From Stomoxys calcitrans (taxonomy: Eukaryota; Arthropoda; Insecta; Diptera; Muscidae): DNA of 64,000 bases. The notes below the pieces were generated by a model. The model had not been told where the DNA came from. It saw only the letters and a list, made by a program, of their open reading frames with translations, and ran no database searches. The stretch covers positions 146,056,517 through 146,120,516 of the forward strand of contig NC_081555.1 in NCBI RefSeq assembly GCF_963082655.1, given 5' to 3'. Shown here in pieces: positions 46,850 through 57,424 of this stretch. Position numbers and translations under genes: made by a program. How positions within the stretch are numbered: the first letter of the stretch is position 1; every line of letters starts with the position of its first letter.

Positions 46850-48300
46850 TATATATACGACGCTGGCATTTCATTGTTCAAATCTGGATTGATCTGCGCC
46901 AAATTGCAGATGGATGTCGAAGAGCCTAACACAACTCACTATCCGAAATTTCGTCGGCATCGGACAATAAATACGCCTTTTATGGGCCCAAACCTTATAC
47001 CGAGAGATTGGTCTATATGGCAACTATATTGAAACCTGGACAGATCTGGGCCAAATTGAAGAAGGATATCGTAGGGCCTAACACAACTCACTGTCCCAAA
47101 TTTCGGCCACATCGGACAATAAATGGGCCTTTTATAGGCCCAAGACCTGAAATCGAGAGATCGGTCTATATGGCAGCTATATCCAAATCTGAACCGATCT
47201 GAACCAAAATTGGAGAAGAATATTGAAGGGCCTAACACAACTTACTGTCCCAAATTTCGGCAAAATCGGATAATAAATGTGGATTTTATGGGTCAAAGAC
47301 CCTACATCGGCGGATCGGTCTATATGGCAGCTATATCCAAATCTGGGCCGATCTGGGCCAAATTGCAGAACGATATCGTAGGGCCTAACACAACTCACTG
47401 TTCCAAATTTCGCCAAAATCGGACAATAAATGTGGCTTTTATGGGCCTAAGACCCTACATCGGCGGATCGGTCTATATGGCAGCTGTATTCAAATCTGGA
47501 CAGATCTGGGCCAAATTGAAGAAGGATATCGTAGGGCCTAACACAACTCACTGTCCCAAATTTCGGCGACATCGAGCAATAAATGCGCCTTTTATGGGCC
47601 CAAAACCTGAAATCGAGAGATCGGTCTATATGGCAGCTATATCCAAATCTGAACCGGTCTGAGCCAAATTGCAGAAGGATGTCAAGGGGCCAAAAGGAAC
47701 CCACTGCCCCGGAGCAAAATCGGATAATAAATGTGGCTTTTATGGGTCTAAGACCCTAAATCGGCGGATCGACCAATAGGGCAGATATATCCAAATCTGG
47801 ACCCATCTCGGCCAAATTGACGAAAGATATCAAAGGGCCTAACAAAACTCACTGTCCCGAATTTCAGCAAAATCGGATAATGGGTCTAAGACTCTAAATC
47901 GGCGGATCGGTCTATATGAAGGCTATATCAAGATATAGTCCGATATAGCCCATCTTCGAACATAACCTGTTTAAGGACAAAAAAATAATCTGTGCAGTTT
48001 CAGCTCAATATCTGTTCTTTTAAAGATTATAGCGTGATTTCAACAGACGGACGGACAGACAGACGGACGGACGGACAGATGGACAGACAGACGGACGAAC
48101 AGATGGACGGACAGACGGACGGACGGACAGACAGACGGACGGACAGGCGGACGAACAGACAGACGGAAGGACGGACATGTCTAGATCGTCTTAGATTTTT
48201 ACGCTGAATATATATACTTTATAGGGTCGGAAAAGGATATTTCGATGTGTTGCAAACGGAATGACAAAATGAATATAACCCCGGTGGTGGGCATAAAAAT
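46850..48300 (+). repeat. subtype B array with expanded GGAC/AGAC microsatellite
   Basis: Units with GGTCTATATGGCAGCTATAT start at 47164, 47318, 47471 and 47624, spaced 153-154 bp. The GACAGACGGACG tract is expanded to about 140 bp (48037-48178). The core AATATATATACTTTATAGG and the tail CCCCGGTGGTGGGCATA follow. Confidence 0.9.
48037..48178 (+). repeat. (GACR)n microsatellite inside mini-me-like repeat
   Basis: Thirty-odd tetranucleotides (GGAC, AGAC, GAAC) run in tandem. Other copies in the window have four to six at the same place, so this is a local expansion. It produces a Thr/Asp/Gly/Arg-rich spurious frame. Confidence 0.95.
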
Positions 48301-48481
48301 AGAGGGTTGGTTGGACCTCTGTGAGCCTTTCATAGAAATCGGCTATATCGGAATGAGCCTGTGTAGAAAATATTTGGAACCTGCGTATCAAAATCGCCAT
48401 CGGACCATGGTTGGAAGAGATATAGAATGGGCGAAAGCAACTAAATTTGTCTTATTTAAAAACAATCTAATGAAAAAATAA

Positions 48482-49915
48482 GTACACCGATCGACTCAGA
48501 ATCACTTTCTGATTCGATTTAGCTATGTCCGTCTGTCTACCCGTCTGTCTGTCCGTCTGTCCATGTTAATTTGTGTACAAACTACAGGTCGCAATTTTCA
48601 TCCGATCGTCTTCAAATTTGGTATGGGCATGTTTTTCGGCCTAGAGACAAAGCCTATTGAAAAAAACAAAGAGACAAAGCCTATCGGAAAAAATCGGTCC
48701 AGATTTAGATATAGCTTCCATATATTGGGTTGCCCAAAAAGTAATTGCGGATTTTTAAAAGAAAGTAAATGCATTTTAATAAAACTTAGAATGAACTTTA
48801 ATCAAATATACTTTTTTTCTAAAGCAAGCTAAAAGTAGCAGCTGATAACTGACAGAAGAAAGAATGCAATTACAGAGTCACAAGCTGAGAAAAAATTTGT
48901 CAACGCCGACTATATGAAAAATCCGCAATTACTTTTTGGGCAACCCAATATATGTTCGTTCGATTTGCAGTAATAATGCAATAAAATAAAAACCGATTCT
49001 CTCGAAATTTGGCAGGAAGGATTTTCTTATGACTCTCGTTATTAGTGTTAAATTTCATAGAAATCGGTGCAGATTTGAATATAGCTCCCATATATATGTT
49101 CGTCCGATTTGCAGTAATACAGCAGTAAAATGGTCATTTTTTTACCGATTCTCTTGAAATTTGTTGGAAAGGATTTTCTTCTGACTCCCAATATAACTGG
49201 TGAATTTGATAAAAATCGCTTTAGATTTGGATATAGCTCCCATATATATTTTCGTCCGATTTGGAGTAATACAGCAATAAAATGGTCATTTGTCAACCGA
49301 TTCTCTCGAAATTGGGCAGAAAGGATTTTCTTATGACTCTCAATATTACTGCCGAATTTCATAGAGATCGGTTCAGATTTGGATATAGCTCACATATATA
49401 TGTTTGTCCGATTTGCAGTAATAAAACAATAAAATGGTCATTTTTCATCCGATTCTCTCGAAATTGGGCAGGAAGGGTTTTCTTATGACTCTCAATATTA
49501 CTGGCGAATTTCATAGAAATCTGTTCAGATATATATATCGCCCAATTTTCACTCCTAGACCCACTGCAAGCGCATTTTTTGACTAATCTTCCCAAAATTT
49601 TGTACAACGGTTTCCTCGACGAATTCCACAATATCCATAAAGTTGGTCGAAATCGGTTTAGATTTAGATATAGCTCCCATATATTTGTTCGCCAGATTTT
49701 GGATAATTAGTTGTCATTTGTCAACCGTAGTTATTACATTTTGAACATATTTGCTTTGCTCGAAATTTGATACTGGAATTTTAATAATGTGGATACATCA
49801 AATTTGTTTCAGAATTAGATGTAGCCCCCCTTTTGTGTTTATAGGGTAGGTGTAGGATATTATAAAGTCGGCACCACCCGACTTTTGCCTTTCCTTACTG
49901 GTTTAACTTGTTTTT
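48482..49915 (-). repeat. mini-me-like repeat, subtype C, nearly full-length
   Basis: It begins at a core (TTCTGATTCGATTTAGCTAT, then GTCTGTCTGTCCGTCTG) and has about seven units (CCCATATATATGTTCGTCCG). It ends in the reverse head (CCCGACTTTTGCCTTTCC ... AACTTG). A MITE splits the first unit at 48725-48948. Confidence 0.85.
48725..48948 (-). mobile_element. mariner-type MITE copy 3
   Basis: 224 bp with TTGGGTTGCCCAAAAAG ends and TA at 48723-48724 and 48949-48950. It is oriented opposite to copies 1, 2 and 4. Confidence 0.92.
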
Positions 49916-50861
49916 AATACCATTTCGCCGACCTCATTTATCATCCCTGTTTTTTCCATTGCAAAATATCTTCGATCATTAAGCTGATCTCGAAAGAAAA
50001 ACAAACAAAATCAAATAAACCTTTTTCGAATCTTTATTAAGTTTTGTGAAGACGGCCATATGTCTATAGAAAAATAAGCCAAATTTTATTTTTAAAGAAA
50101 TTAAATTTTTGACATTTTCTAATGAAATAAAACTTTGACATTTTTTTTAATTGTATTTCTATACAATTAAAAAAAAATTTTGTCAAAATTTCATTTCTAT
50201 AGAAATATCGCCACAGTCTACAGAAAATTTTATGGTTAAAAAAACTTAAGGGACACATATATCTCTATAGCATACATCTCTAAAGCATAGCATACAGATG
50301 TCTGTATGCCATGTGCGTCATCCATACAATATCTTACATATGGTCAAATTAGTTACTCCCCAACCCATAGTGATGGATAACTAAAAAATTATTTTTTAAT
50401 CATTCAAAAATATCTACCCACTGTGATCGATATAGAAATGTGGGCGTATATTGATCACAATTTTTAGGCGACGTTTAAGATAAACAAAGATGAACGTAAT
50501 TTTTTTTATTATCCAATTAGCCATTTCGAATTTTATAACTGTGTCCAAGGTAGAAATAAAAGTCGTGTGCTAGGCCATGGATATGTAGGAAAGACAAGAA
50601 CTGCTTCAGTCGCAAGTACCAAATCAATGTCAGAAATTCATCATTAGTGTCTTATGTACAAAAAAAATTTCAAAAAACAGTTCATAAAATATTATGTCAA
50701 AACAAGTGGACTCTTCTTCTTGATACCCCCTATACATACAATAAGTGTAGATTATAATATAAACTTTTTGTGCATACCAAACCACCACGCAGCAAGACAA
50801 TGGCCAGACAAAAATGTTCTATACAGCATAACATATAGAAAAAATATAAAACAATGCCATA
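49916..50861. other. A+T-rich stretch, no gene seen
   Basis: Short inverted phrases around 50140-50175 and weak minisatellite-like TTTTGTCAAAATTTC sequence occur. No gene was recognised. Confidence 0.5.
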
Positions 50862-50870
50862 TACAGCGGT

Positions 50871-51086
50871 CAAAAAAAGTATTCATCATTCAATGTTTTT
50901 TTTTTTAATAAGTCTACAAAAGACAATTGGAATAAAAACATATTAAACTAATGATGCAGTAGTGCTTGTGTGATATATATGTACAGAATTTCATTGTTTT
51001 TAAAGAAAAAAATAGTATTTATTGGAACAAAAAGGGCCATTTTACAGCTGAACACAAAAAATTAAACAAAAAAAGTATTCATCATT
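50871..51086 (+). repeat. left direct-repeat pair (transposase-binding candidates)
   Basis: CAAAAAAAGTATTCATCATT occurs at 50871-50890 and identically at 51067-51086. In IR/DR transposons such motifs are the transposase binding sites; the role here is inferred. Confidence 0.85.
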
Positions 51087-51125
51087 GCAAAAAAACAAAA
51101 AAATAAATAACATAATTTAAAAAAA

Positions 51126-52154
51126 TTAATACTTTGTTATTCGACCACCGCGTCTTATAACTTCTTTTAAACGGTTTGACATCGATTGGACTAATTTAGC
51201 GGTTATATTTTGGTCTATATTAGTCCATTCCTCCATTATCACCTGTTGCATTTGACTCTTGCTCGAAAAATTGCGCGTTCTCAATTTGCGTTCGAGATGT
51301 TCCCAAAGATGTTCAATTGGGTTCAAGTCGGGACTTTGGGGAGGAGTTTTAATGACTTTGGGGCAGTTATACAGCATCCACATCTTGGTATTTAAAGCAG
51401 AATGTTTGGGGTCATTATCTTGATAATATTGAAAGTTATTACCAAGCCCAAGTTTTACAGCACTATCTTTTAAATTCCTCTTTAAAATGTCAATGTAATA
51501 CTTATGATCCATTACTCCATTAATAATTTCAAGATTTCCCGCTCCTGAAGCCGCCATACACCCCCAAACCATTAAACCACCTCCACCATGTTTTACAGTA
51601 GCAACTGTGTTTCGTTCTTCAAGCTCTGTATTTGGTTTTCTGTACACTATGACCTTTCCATCGCACCCAAAAAGATTAAACTTGCTCTCGTCTGCAAAAA
51701 TGACTGTTTTCCAAAATGATTCGGGCTGTTTTACATACATTTTTGCGAAGTTTAGCCTTTTCACTCGGTTTATTTTATTTATAAAGGGCTTCTTACGTGC
51801 AGTTCTTCCTCTGTAACTATGCCTTTTGAGTGTATTTCGAATTGTTTGTGTAGTAACTTCCTTCCCTAAATATTCCATAGTGTTTTTACGAAGAATGGTC
51901 GCATTTGTCTTCGGAGTTTTCTGAACTTGCCGCACTAGCCAACGCACATCTCCAACTGAAAGTGCTTTTGGTCGACCAGATCTTGGTTTATTGTCAACAG
52001 TTTTCGTTTCTGTCCACTTTCTGATGATGGATTGTATAGTAGATCGTGGTCTATTTAATATTTCACTGATAGTTTTTTGAGTTAAACCATTCCTGTGGTG
52101 TTTTATTATCAAAACTTTTACCTCATCAGAAACCTCGTTTTGCTTACGACCCAT
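51126..52154 (-). CDS. Tc1-family transposase, intact
   Basis: The 342-residue protein is the usual length for Tc1 transposases and has no stop or frameshift. Residues 1-50 hold a helix-turn-helix (KHHRNGLTQKTISEILNRPR). SGRPKAL at 59-65 is the GRPR-like hook between the two DNA-binding subdomains, and residues 66-110 form the second one. A basic stretch at 115-133 (RGRTARKK) may be the nuclear signal. The catalytic domain has FADESKFNLFG (Asp155), YYQDNDPKH (Asp246) and SPDLNPIEHLWE (Glu281). There are 34 residues between the last two, the DD34E signature, and a Gly-rich KHGGGGLMVWGCM loop lies between. It would cut and paste the element at TA sites in the nucleus. The ATG start follows the inner right direct repeat by about 130 bp. 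No intron is evident. Activity is not shown by sequence alone. Confidence 0.97.
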   Translation of the reverse strand: MGRKQNEVSDEVKVLIIKHHRNGLTQKTISEILNRPRSTIQSIIRKWTETKTVDNKPRSGRPKALSVGDVRWLVRQVQKTPKTNATILRKNTMEYLGKEVTTQTIRNTLKRHSYRGRTARKKPFINKINRVKRLNFAKMYVKQPESFWKTVIFADESKFNLFGCDGKVIVYRKPNTELEERNTVATVKHGGGGLMVWGCMAASGAGNLEIINGVMDHKYYIDILKRNLKDSAVKLGLGNNFQYYQDNDPKHSALNTKMWMLYNCPKVIKTPPQSPDLNPIEHLWEHLERKLRTRNFSSKSQMQQVIMEEWTNIDQNITAKLVQSMSNRLKEVIRRGGRITKY

Positions 52155-52282
52155 TTTGACAAAAACTATATTTTCAATGAAATTAAATATTTGCTGTCAA
52201 TGGCAAAGCCTCCTTTACTAAATAAAACAGAAAAGGGGGATTCCCAAATAATATTTGAATTTGACTTTGATGATAGCACATC

Positions 52283-52497
52283 AATGATGAATACTTTTTT
52301 TGTTCTGTTTTTGGTGTTATTATATAAAATTGCATTTTTTGCGCTAATTAAATTTATTTTTTGAATTTATTTTAAAACATATTACGAAAAATAAACTATT
52401 GCATAAAACTGCATTATTTGTTTACTTTAAATTTTCTTCAATTACCCAAAATAAGTGAATTTATTATCAATTTTGCTAATGATTAATACTTTTTTTG
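52283..52497 (-). repeat. right direct-repeat pair (transposase-binding candidates)
   Basis: AATGATGAATACTTTTTTTG at 52283-52302 is the exact reverse complement of the left motif. The outer copy at 52478-52497 differs at one base. The promoter of the minus-strand transposase must lie in this interval. Confidence 0.85.
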
Positions 52498-52506
52498 ACC
52501 GCTGTA

Positions 52507-52974
52507 ATTGTTTTTCTTCATATTCATTTATAATTGTCATGTTCCCTGGGAAATGGAAATCTATTGCATTCTGTCCACGCCCAATTTGAGGTTAATAAAA
52601 AAATTCACTTGTGGGCTTTGGAAATTCTCCTCATATTTCTTGTTGAAGCTTTTGGTGGAAAAATCTCATTCAGAAAACAAATCAAATACTCATATAAATC
52701 GATTTTTTTATGAGCATGACAAAAAAAAAAGAATTTTCTTCATTTTCTTTAAACATTTTTTTGTTTGTGCTATTTTTTGATAAATCGTTTTCCATATTGA
52801 ACGCACAGTATACAAGGAAACGCTAGTTGGACTATAACCAAAATAGACATTGTGACAATAAAGAAGATTGATTGTTTAAAAATAATATTTTTATTTGCAT
52901 GAAGTGGCTTCCTCACACAATCCACCATGGTATGTTGTCGTTTAAAAATATTTGTTAAATAAAAGAAATTTTCT
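52507..52974. other. unassigned A+T-rich stretch
   Basis: No element or gene was recognised between the Tc1 element and the minisatellite. Confidence 0.5.
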
Positions 52975-54965
52975 TACTTAAAAGGGGAAATGGTAATTCC
53001 CTTCCTTTGGGAAAAGGTAATTTTATGAACGTTCTATTAAAAAACAGGATCAAATTTCACACATTTTAAGCTCACTGAGTCTTAAATTGAATTAAGGCTC
53101 TATGAGCCTTAAATACGAGTACGAACGTTGTGCCGCAGTGCGACACCTCTTTGGCGAGAAGTTTTTTACATGGCTGCCATACTAAATGGTACAATACCTC
53201 ACAAAAGTCGCTTTTTTTCTGATCTTCTCACCAGGACTTGAACTCAACCGTTCAGCGTTATAGGCGAATATGCTAACAGTTCCGCTACGGTGGCCTTCCC
53301 CTTCCTTTTGGGGAAGGCAATTTTATTGGCCTTAACTTTGGCGCAGGGTAATTAAATTGCCCCTTCCCTTGGGGTATGGCCGTTTTATTACACTTTCCTT
53401 TGGGCAATTATAATACACTAACCCTTGGCGAAGGGCAATTTTATTCCCTATGTGAAGGATAATTTTACTACACTTTCTCTTGCGGTACGACAATTTTCGT
53501 TGCGAAAGGACACCATTATTACCCTTTTCGTTGTAAAAGGACAATTTTAAAAAACTGTACTTTTGGGAAGGGTAGTTTTATTGCGATTTCCTTCGATGAG
53601 GGTGGCTTTACAACTCTTTCCCTTGGGGTGGGGTTACCCTTTCCCTTGGTGAAGGGTAGTTTTAATGGCCTTTCATTAAAGGATGATTAAAGTATCCTTC
53701 CCTTCCAAGGGAAAGGACAATAAAACTACTCTTCCCCAAGGGAAACGCCATTAAAACCACGCTTCACCAAGGGAAAGGGTAACTTTAGTGGTTTAGTAGA
53801 GTAGTTTTATTGTCCTTACCCTTGAAAGGGAAGGGTACTTCAATCAACCTTACCCTTGAGGAAGGATAATTTTATCACGCTTTACCTTGTGGAAGGGAAA
53901 TTTTATCACCCTTTCTTTCGGGAAGGGTAATTTTATCACCCATTCTCTTGGAGAAATGTAATGTAATCAACTTTTCTCTCGTGGGGGGAAATTATAACCC
54001 TTTCCCTTGGAGCCTGGTAATTTTATCACCCTTTTTTGGGGAAGGGTAATTTTACCACTTTATTTGGGGGATGGCAATTTTGTCACCCTATCTCTTGAGA
54101 AAGGGTATTTTTATCATCTCTTTCCTTGAAAGAGGGTGATTTTATTACCCTTTTACTTGGAGAAGGCCTTTTTGGCCTTTGGCTTGGGAAAGGCTAATAT
54201 TATTAAATTTTTCCTTCGTATAGGGTAATTTTCCTAGAGAAATGGGAATTTTTACCCTTTCCCTTGGGAAATGGAAATTTTATTACCCCTTCCCTTGGGG
54301 AATGGGGGTTTCGTTACCCTTTATATTAATGAAGGGTTATTTTGCTACCCTTTCCCTTAAGGAAGAATTATTTTATATGCCTTCGGGATTGGTAATTTCA
54401 TCACCCTTTCTTCCTTGTGGAAGAGTATTTATTACCCTTTGCCTTGAAGTAAGGCTTTTATTATTAGTCATTCACTTGGAGAAGGGTAATTTTGCTAACA
54501 TTTTCCTTCAGGAAGTATTATTTTGTTTCCCTTGGGGATTGGTAATTTAATTACCCTTTCTCTTCTGGAAGAGTAATTTATTATCCTTTGCCTTGAGGTA
54601 TTTATTTAGGGTTTATTTGATTACCCATTGCTTTAGGGAAGGGCAATATTGCTAACATTTTTCTTAAGAAAGGATTATTTTAATATTCGTCTCCTTGGGG
54701 AAGCATCAGGAAAGGCCAATTATATTACCCTTGGTAAGGGTCATTTTGTTATCCTTTCCCTTGGAGAAAGGAAATTACTTACCATTTTCCTTGGAGAAAT
54801 GGTTACCACATTCCTTGGGAAATGGTAATTTTGTTACCATATTTCCCTTATTATTTCCCATTTCCCTTGGAAAAGGGTAATTTTATTTCCCTTTCCTCTG
54901 GGAAAGGGTAATTTTGTTGCCCTTCTACCTGGAGAGGGTAACAGTATTACCATTTCCTTGGGGAA
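52975..54965. repeat. degenerate quasi-palindromic minisatellite, about 30-bp units
   Basis: Units of the form TTACCCTTTCCCTTGGGGAA plus GGGTAATTTTA recur at 29-31-bp spacing across nearly 2 kb, with a SINE at 53090-53297. Each unit contains CCCTT...AAGGG, so every unit can form a small hairpin. Units are much diverged from one another. Long frames such as 54242-54550 reflect the repeat and look non-genic. Confidence 0.88.
53090..53297 (-). mobile_element. tRNA-derived SINE inside minisatellite, diverged
   Basis: TTCCGCTACGGTGGCC and GAACTCAACCGTTCAGCGT are the reverse of the A/B-box head, and TGCCGCAGTGCGACACC the body. The B box is altered (TTCAAGTCC) and the 3' end is replaced by other sequence near 53040-53100. 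Confidence 0.78.
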
Positions 54966-55212
54966 TTATTATCAAATTTGACTGAAATTTTGGAAAACGG
55001 CTTCTCCCATAACCTCCAACGTACGTGTCAAATGTGGTCCGAATCGGTCTATAGCCTGTTACAGCTCCCATATAAACCGATCTCCCTATTTTACATCTTG
55101 AGCCTCTAGAGGGCACAATTCTCATCCGATTTGGCATGACGTGTTTTATTATGACTTCCAACAACTGTACTAAGTATGGTTCAATCGATCCATAACCTGA
55201 AATAGATAGGTA
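54966..55212 (-). repeat. subtype A fragment
   Basis: Two units (CTCCCATATAAACCGATCTC; TTGAGCCTCTAGAGGGCAC) directly abut the minisatellite. No core, tail or head. Confidence 0.75.
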
Positions 55213-55282
55213 AGTCGTATTTTGGTGAGCTCAGATAAGATTTTTACTATTCCAAAAAATGGTTCAAAGACACTATTTTAAA

Positions 55283-55664
55283 CAAGTAAAAGCGTGCTAA
55301 GTTCGGCCGGGCCGAATCTTATACACCCTGCACCATGGAGCGCATTTGTCGAGTTCTTTTCCCGGCATATCTTCTTAGGCAAAAAATGATATAAGAAAAG
55401 ATTTGCTCTGCTATTAGAGCGATATCAAGATATGATCCGGTTTAGACCACAATTAAATTATATGTTGGAGACCTGTGTAAAATGTCAGCCAATTCAATTA
55501 AGAATTGCGCCCTTTGGGGGCTCAAGAAGTAAAATAGAGAGATCGATTTATATGGGAGCTGTGTCGGATTGGATATGGGAGCTGTATCGGATAGACCGAT
55601 TCAGACCATAATATACAGGTATGTTGATGGTCATGAGAGGATCCGTCGTACAAAATTTCAGGCA
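55283..55664 (+). repeat. subtype A head fragment
   Basis: The head AACAAGTAAAAGCGTGCTAAG, GGGCCGAATCTTATACACCC and CACCATGGAGCGCATTTGTC are well preserved. Two units follow, with a short duplicated phrase (GGATATGGGAGCTGT, near 55552 and 55571). The copy stops at a retrotransposon relic. Confidence 0.85.
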
Positions 55665-56285
55665 AATCGGTCCGATCCGATTTCTGAGATGAACCTTGAA
55701 GTCTAGTGCGAGGCACGATACAAATTCCTTACATGTTTTCCATGCCACTCTCCTAAGTTGGTTCATGTCTGGTATTGTGTCTCCACCTAAGTGCCGGCAT
55801 CTGTTAGACGCGAAAGCCGGGCAATGACAAAAGAAATGCTCCAATGTCTCATCATCTTCCCGCCATGCCCTACACATGCTATCACTTGCCGCACAGATTT
55901 TACATAAGTGAGCTCGTAGTCCTATGTGTCCCGTTATGATACCAATAGCTATACTGACCTCCTTCTTATTTACTTTCAGTAATAGCCTCGTCTTCTCACG
56001 ATCTGGACCGCCCCGTAGGATTTTCGCCGTCCTACCGACCGTTTCGCTGTTCCACAGTGTTGCACGTCGCCCACTCCCTTTACTCGGACTGCGTCGACTC
56101 GAAAGGCTTCGGGTTAACCAAGCCTATTGACGGCAGTCCTCCGGCCCTCACTGCCAAATTGTCTGCCCTTACATTCCTCCATACTCCATTATGGCCCGGC
56201 ACTCAAACAATGCGAATTTTGCCATCTTCAGAGAAGGCGTTAATCTCCTTCTTACGTTGCAAGACTGTTCGTGACCTTATTTTTA
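55665..56285 (-). pseudogene. RNase H to Cys-rich tail of LOA/I-like retrotransposon, broken
   Basis: On the minus strand, from 56285: an RNase H C-terminal block (PGHNGVWRN near 56195), LPSIGLVNPKPFE and REWAT. Then come SIAIGIITGHIGLRAHLCK-like coding (55960-55905) and MCRAWREDDETLEHFFCHCP (55877-55820), the Cys-rich tail. Several stops and frame changes occur. It is the same family as 34691-35465, and the two copies together show its C-terminal architecture. The 5' part (endonuclease and polymerase) is missing. It directly follows a subtype A head fragment, with no target duplication seen. Confidence 0.82.
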
Positions 56286-56541
56286 AAATTTCTTGAAACT
56301 ATTTAATAAAGGGTGGTTAAATTTTAAGAACCGATGTTGCTTTGGGATTGCTTTAACGCGTTGTTTGGTTGTGTATCTTCCCATGTTTCAAGTTAAGTTA
56401 GTTTGGAATTGAGAAATATCCAAATGCAAAAAAACCCTTACGGCCTTATTCACAAAAGATAATGCAGATTCGAAATACTTTTATTCAAATTCAGTTTATT
56501 GCCTTTTCTTTCATTTTTCATTTACAAGATTGTCTCTTATA
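56286..56541. other. unassigned stretch, possible mariner end
   Basis: AAAGGGTGGTTAAATTTTAAG near 56311 resembles the end seen at 59450 (AAAGGGTGATTTTTTAGC), but no transposase sequence follows. Confidence 0.35.
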
Positions 56542-56777
56542 TTGTGTAGCCCAAAAAGTAATTGCGGATTTTTCATATAGTCGGGGTTGACAAATTTTTT
56601 CACAGCTTGTGACTCTGTAATTGCATTCTTTCTTCTGTCAGTTATCAGCTGTTACTTTTAGCTTGCTTTAGAAAAAAAGTGTAAAAAAGTATATTTGATT
56701 AAAGTTCATTCTAAGTTTTATTAAAAATGCATTTACTTTCTTTTAAAAAATCCGCAATTACTTTTTGGGCAACCCAA
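56542..56777 (+). mobile_element. mariner-type MITE copy 4
   Basis: 236 bp; left end TTGTGTAGCCCAAAAAGTAA (two changes from the others), right end TTACTTTTTGGGCAACCCAA, TA at 56540-56541 and 56778-56779. Confidence 0.9.
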
Positions 56778-56830
56778 TAATTATCTTATTTCTACGTCCT
56801 TTCTCAACATATATATCTATCTAAGAATAT

Positions 56831-57145
56831 AAAAAATTGCAAATTTTGCCCATGAACATTCCACTAAGGAACAGGGGCTAACTGCTCACATATCAATGAG
56901 TGCAGTCCGATTCAAGTTAAAGCTCAATGACAAGGGGCCTCCTTTTTATAGCCGAGTGCGAACGGTGTGCCACAGTGCGACACCTCTTTGGAGGAGGTTT
57001 TACATGACATAGTACCTCACAAATGTTGCCAGCATTAGGATGGGAAAACCACCGCTGAAAATGATTTCTGATGGTCTCACCAGGATTCGAACCCAGGCGT
57101 TCAGCGTCATAGGCAGACATACTAACCTCTGCGCTACGGTGGCCT
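56831..57145 (-). mobile_element. tRNA-derived SINE with 10-bp TSD
   Basis: CTAAGAATAT at 56821-56830 and 57146-57155 flanks it. The minus strand shows the A-box block, B box GGGTTCGAATCC, body, and CATGGGCAAAATTTGC 3' end. Together with the 35719 copy it fixes the element ends. Confidence 0.92.
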
Positions 57146-57424
57146 CTAAGAATATCGACATATATATAATTAAAATGTAAAAAAACTGGAAGTCCAGCCC
57201 ATTTAGCAATCCGTTACAAGTGCTTATCTACTAAAATGAGCCCTGCTCTAAATTCCACACTTAGGTGAAGGAACAAAACCTAAGCAAATGTCCATCTATA
57301 TATATTACTTAAAACCAGAAACAAAGCTATTCCCGAAATCAAACTAAATAAAATCCATATATAAACGTACAAACCAAACAAAATAATTCAGGCATACTAT
57401 CTACAAATATTTACATGGTCCCTA

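Larger units (their letters stand above)
50864..52504 (-). mobile_element. Tc1-type DNA transposon, structurally complete, IR/DR ends
   Basis: The 1641-bp element is flanked by TA at 50862-50863 and 52505-52506. The outer ends CAGCGGTCAAAAAAAGTATT and AATACTTTTTTTGACCGCTG are inverted. A 20-bp direct-repeat motif occurs twice at each end (50871-50890 and 51067-51086; 52283-52302 and 52478-52497), with symmetrical spacing of 195-196 bp. This is the IR/DR layout known from Sleeping Beauty-like and some insect Tc1 elements. A single intact transposase gene lies inside. Of all elements in this window it is the only one with complete gene and ends. Confidence 0.95.

Noticed and set aside
47992..48207. 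71-codon frame of Thr, Asp, Gly and Arg repeats
   Set aside because: Direct translation of the (GACR)n microsatellite.
54242..54550. 102-codon plus-strand frame rich in Phe, Leu and Gly
   Set aside because: It lies wholly within the 30-bp minisatellite; composition mirrors the unit and no protein family matches.
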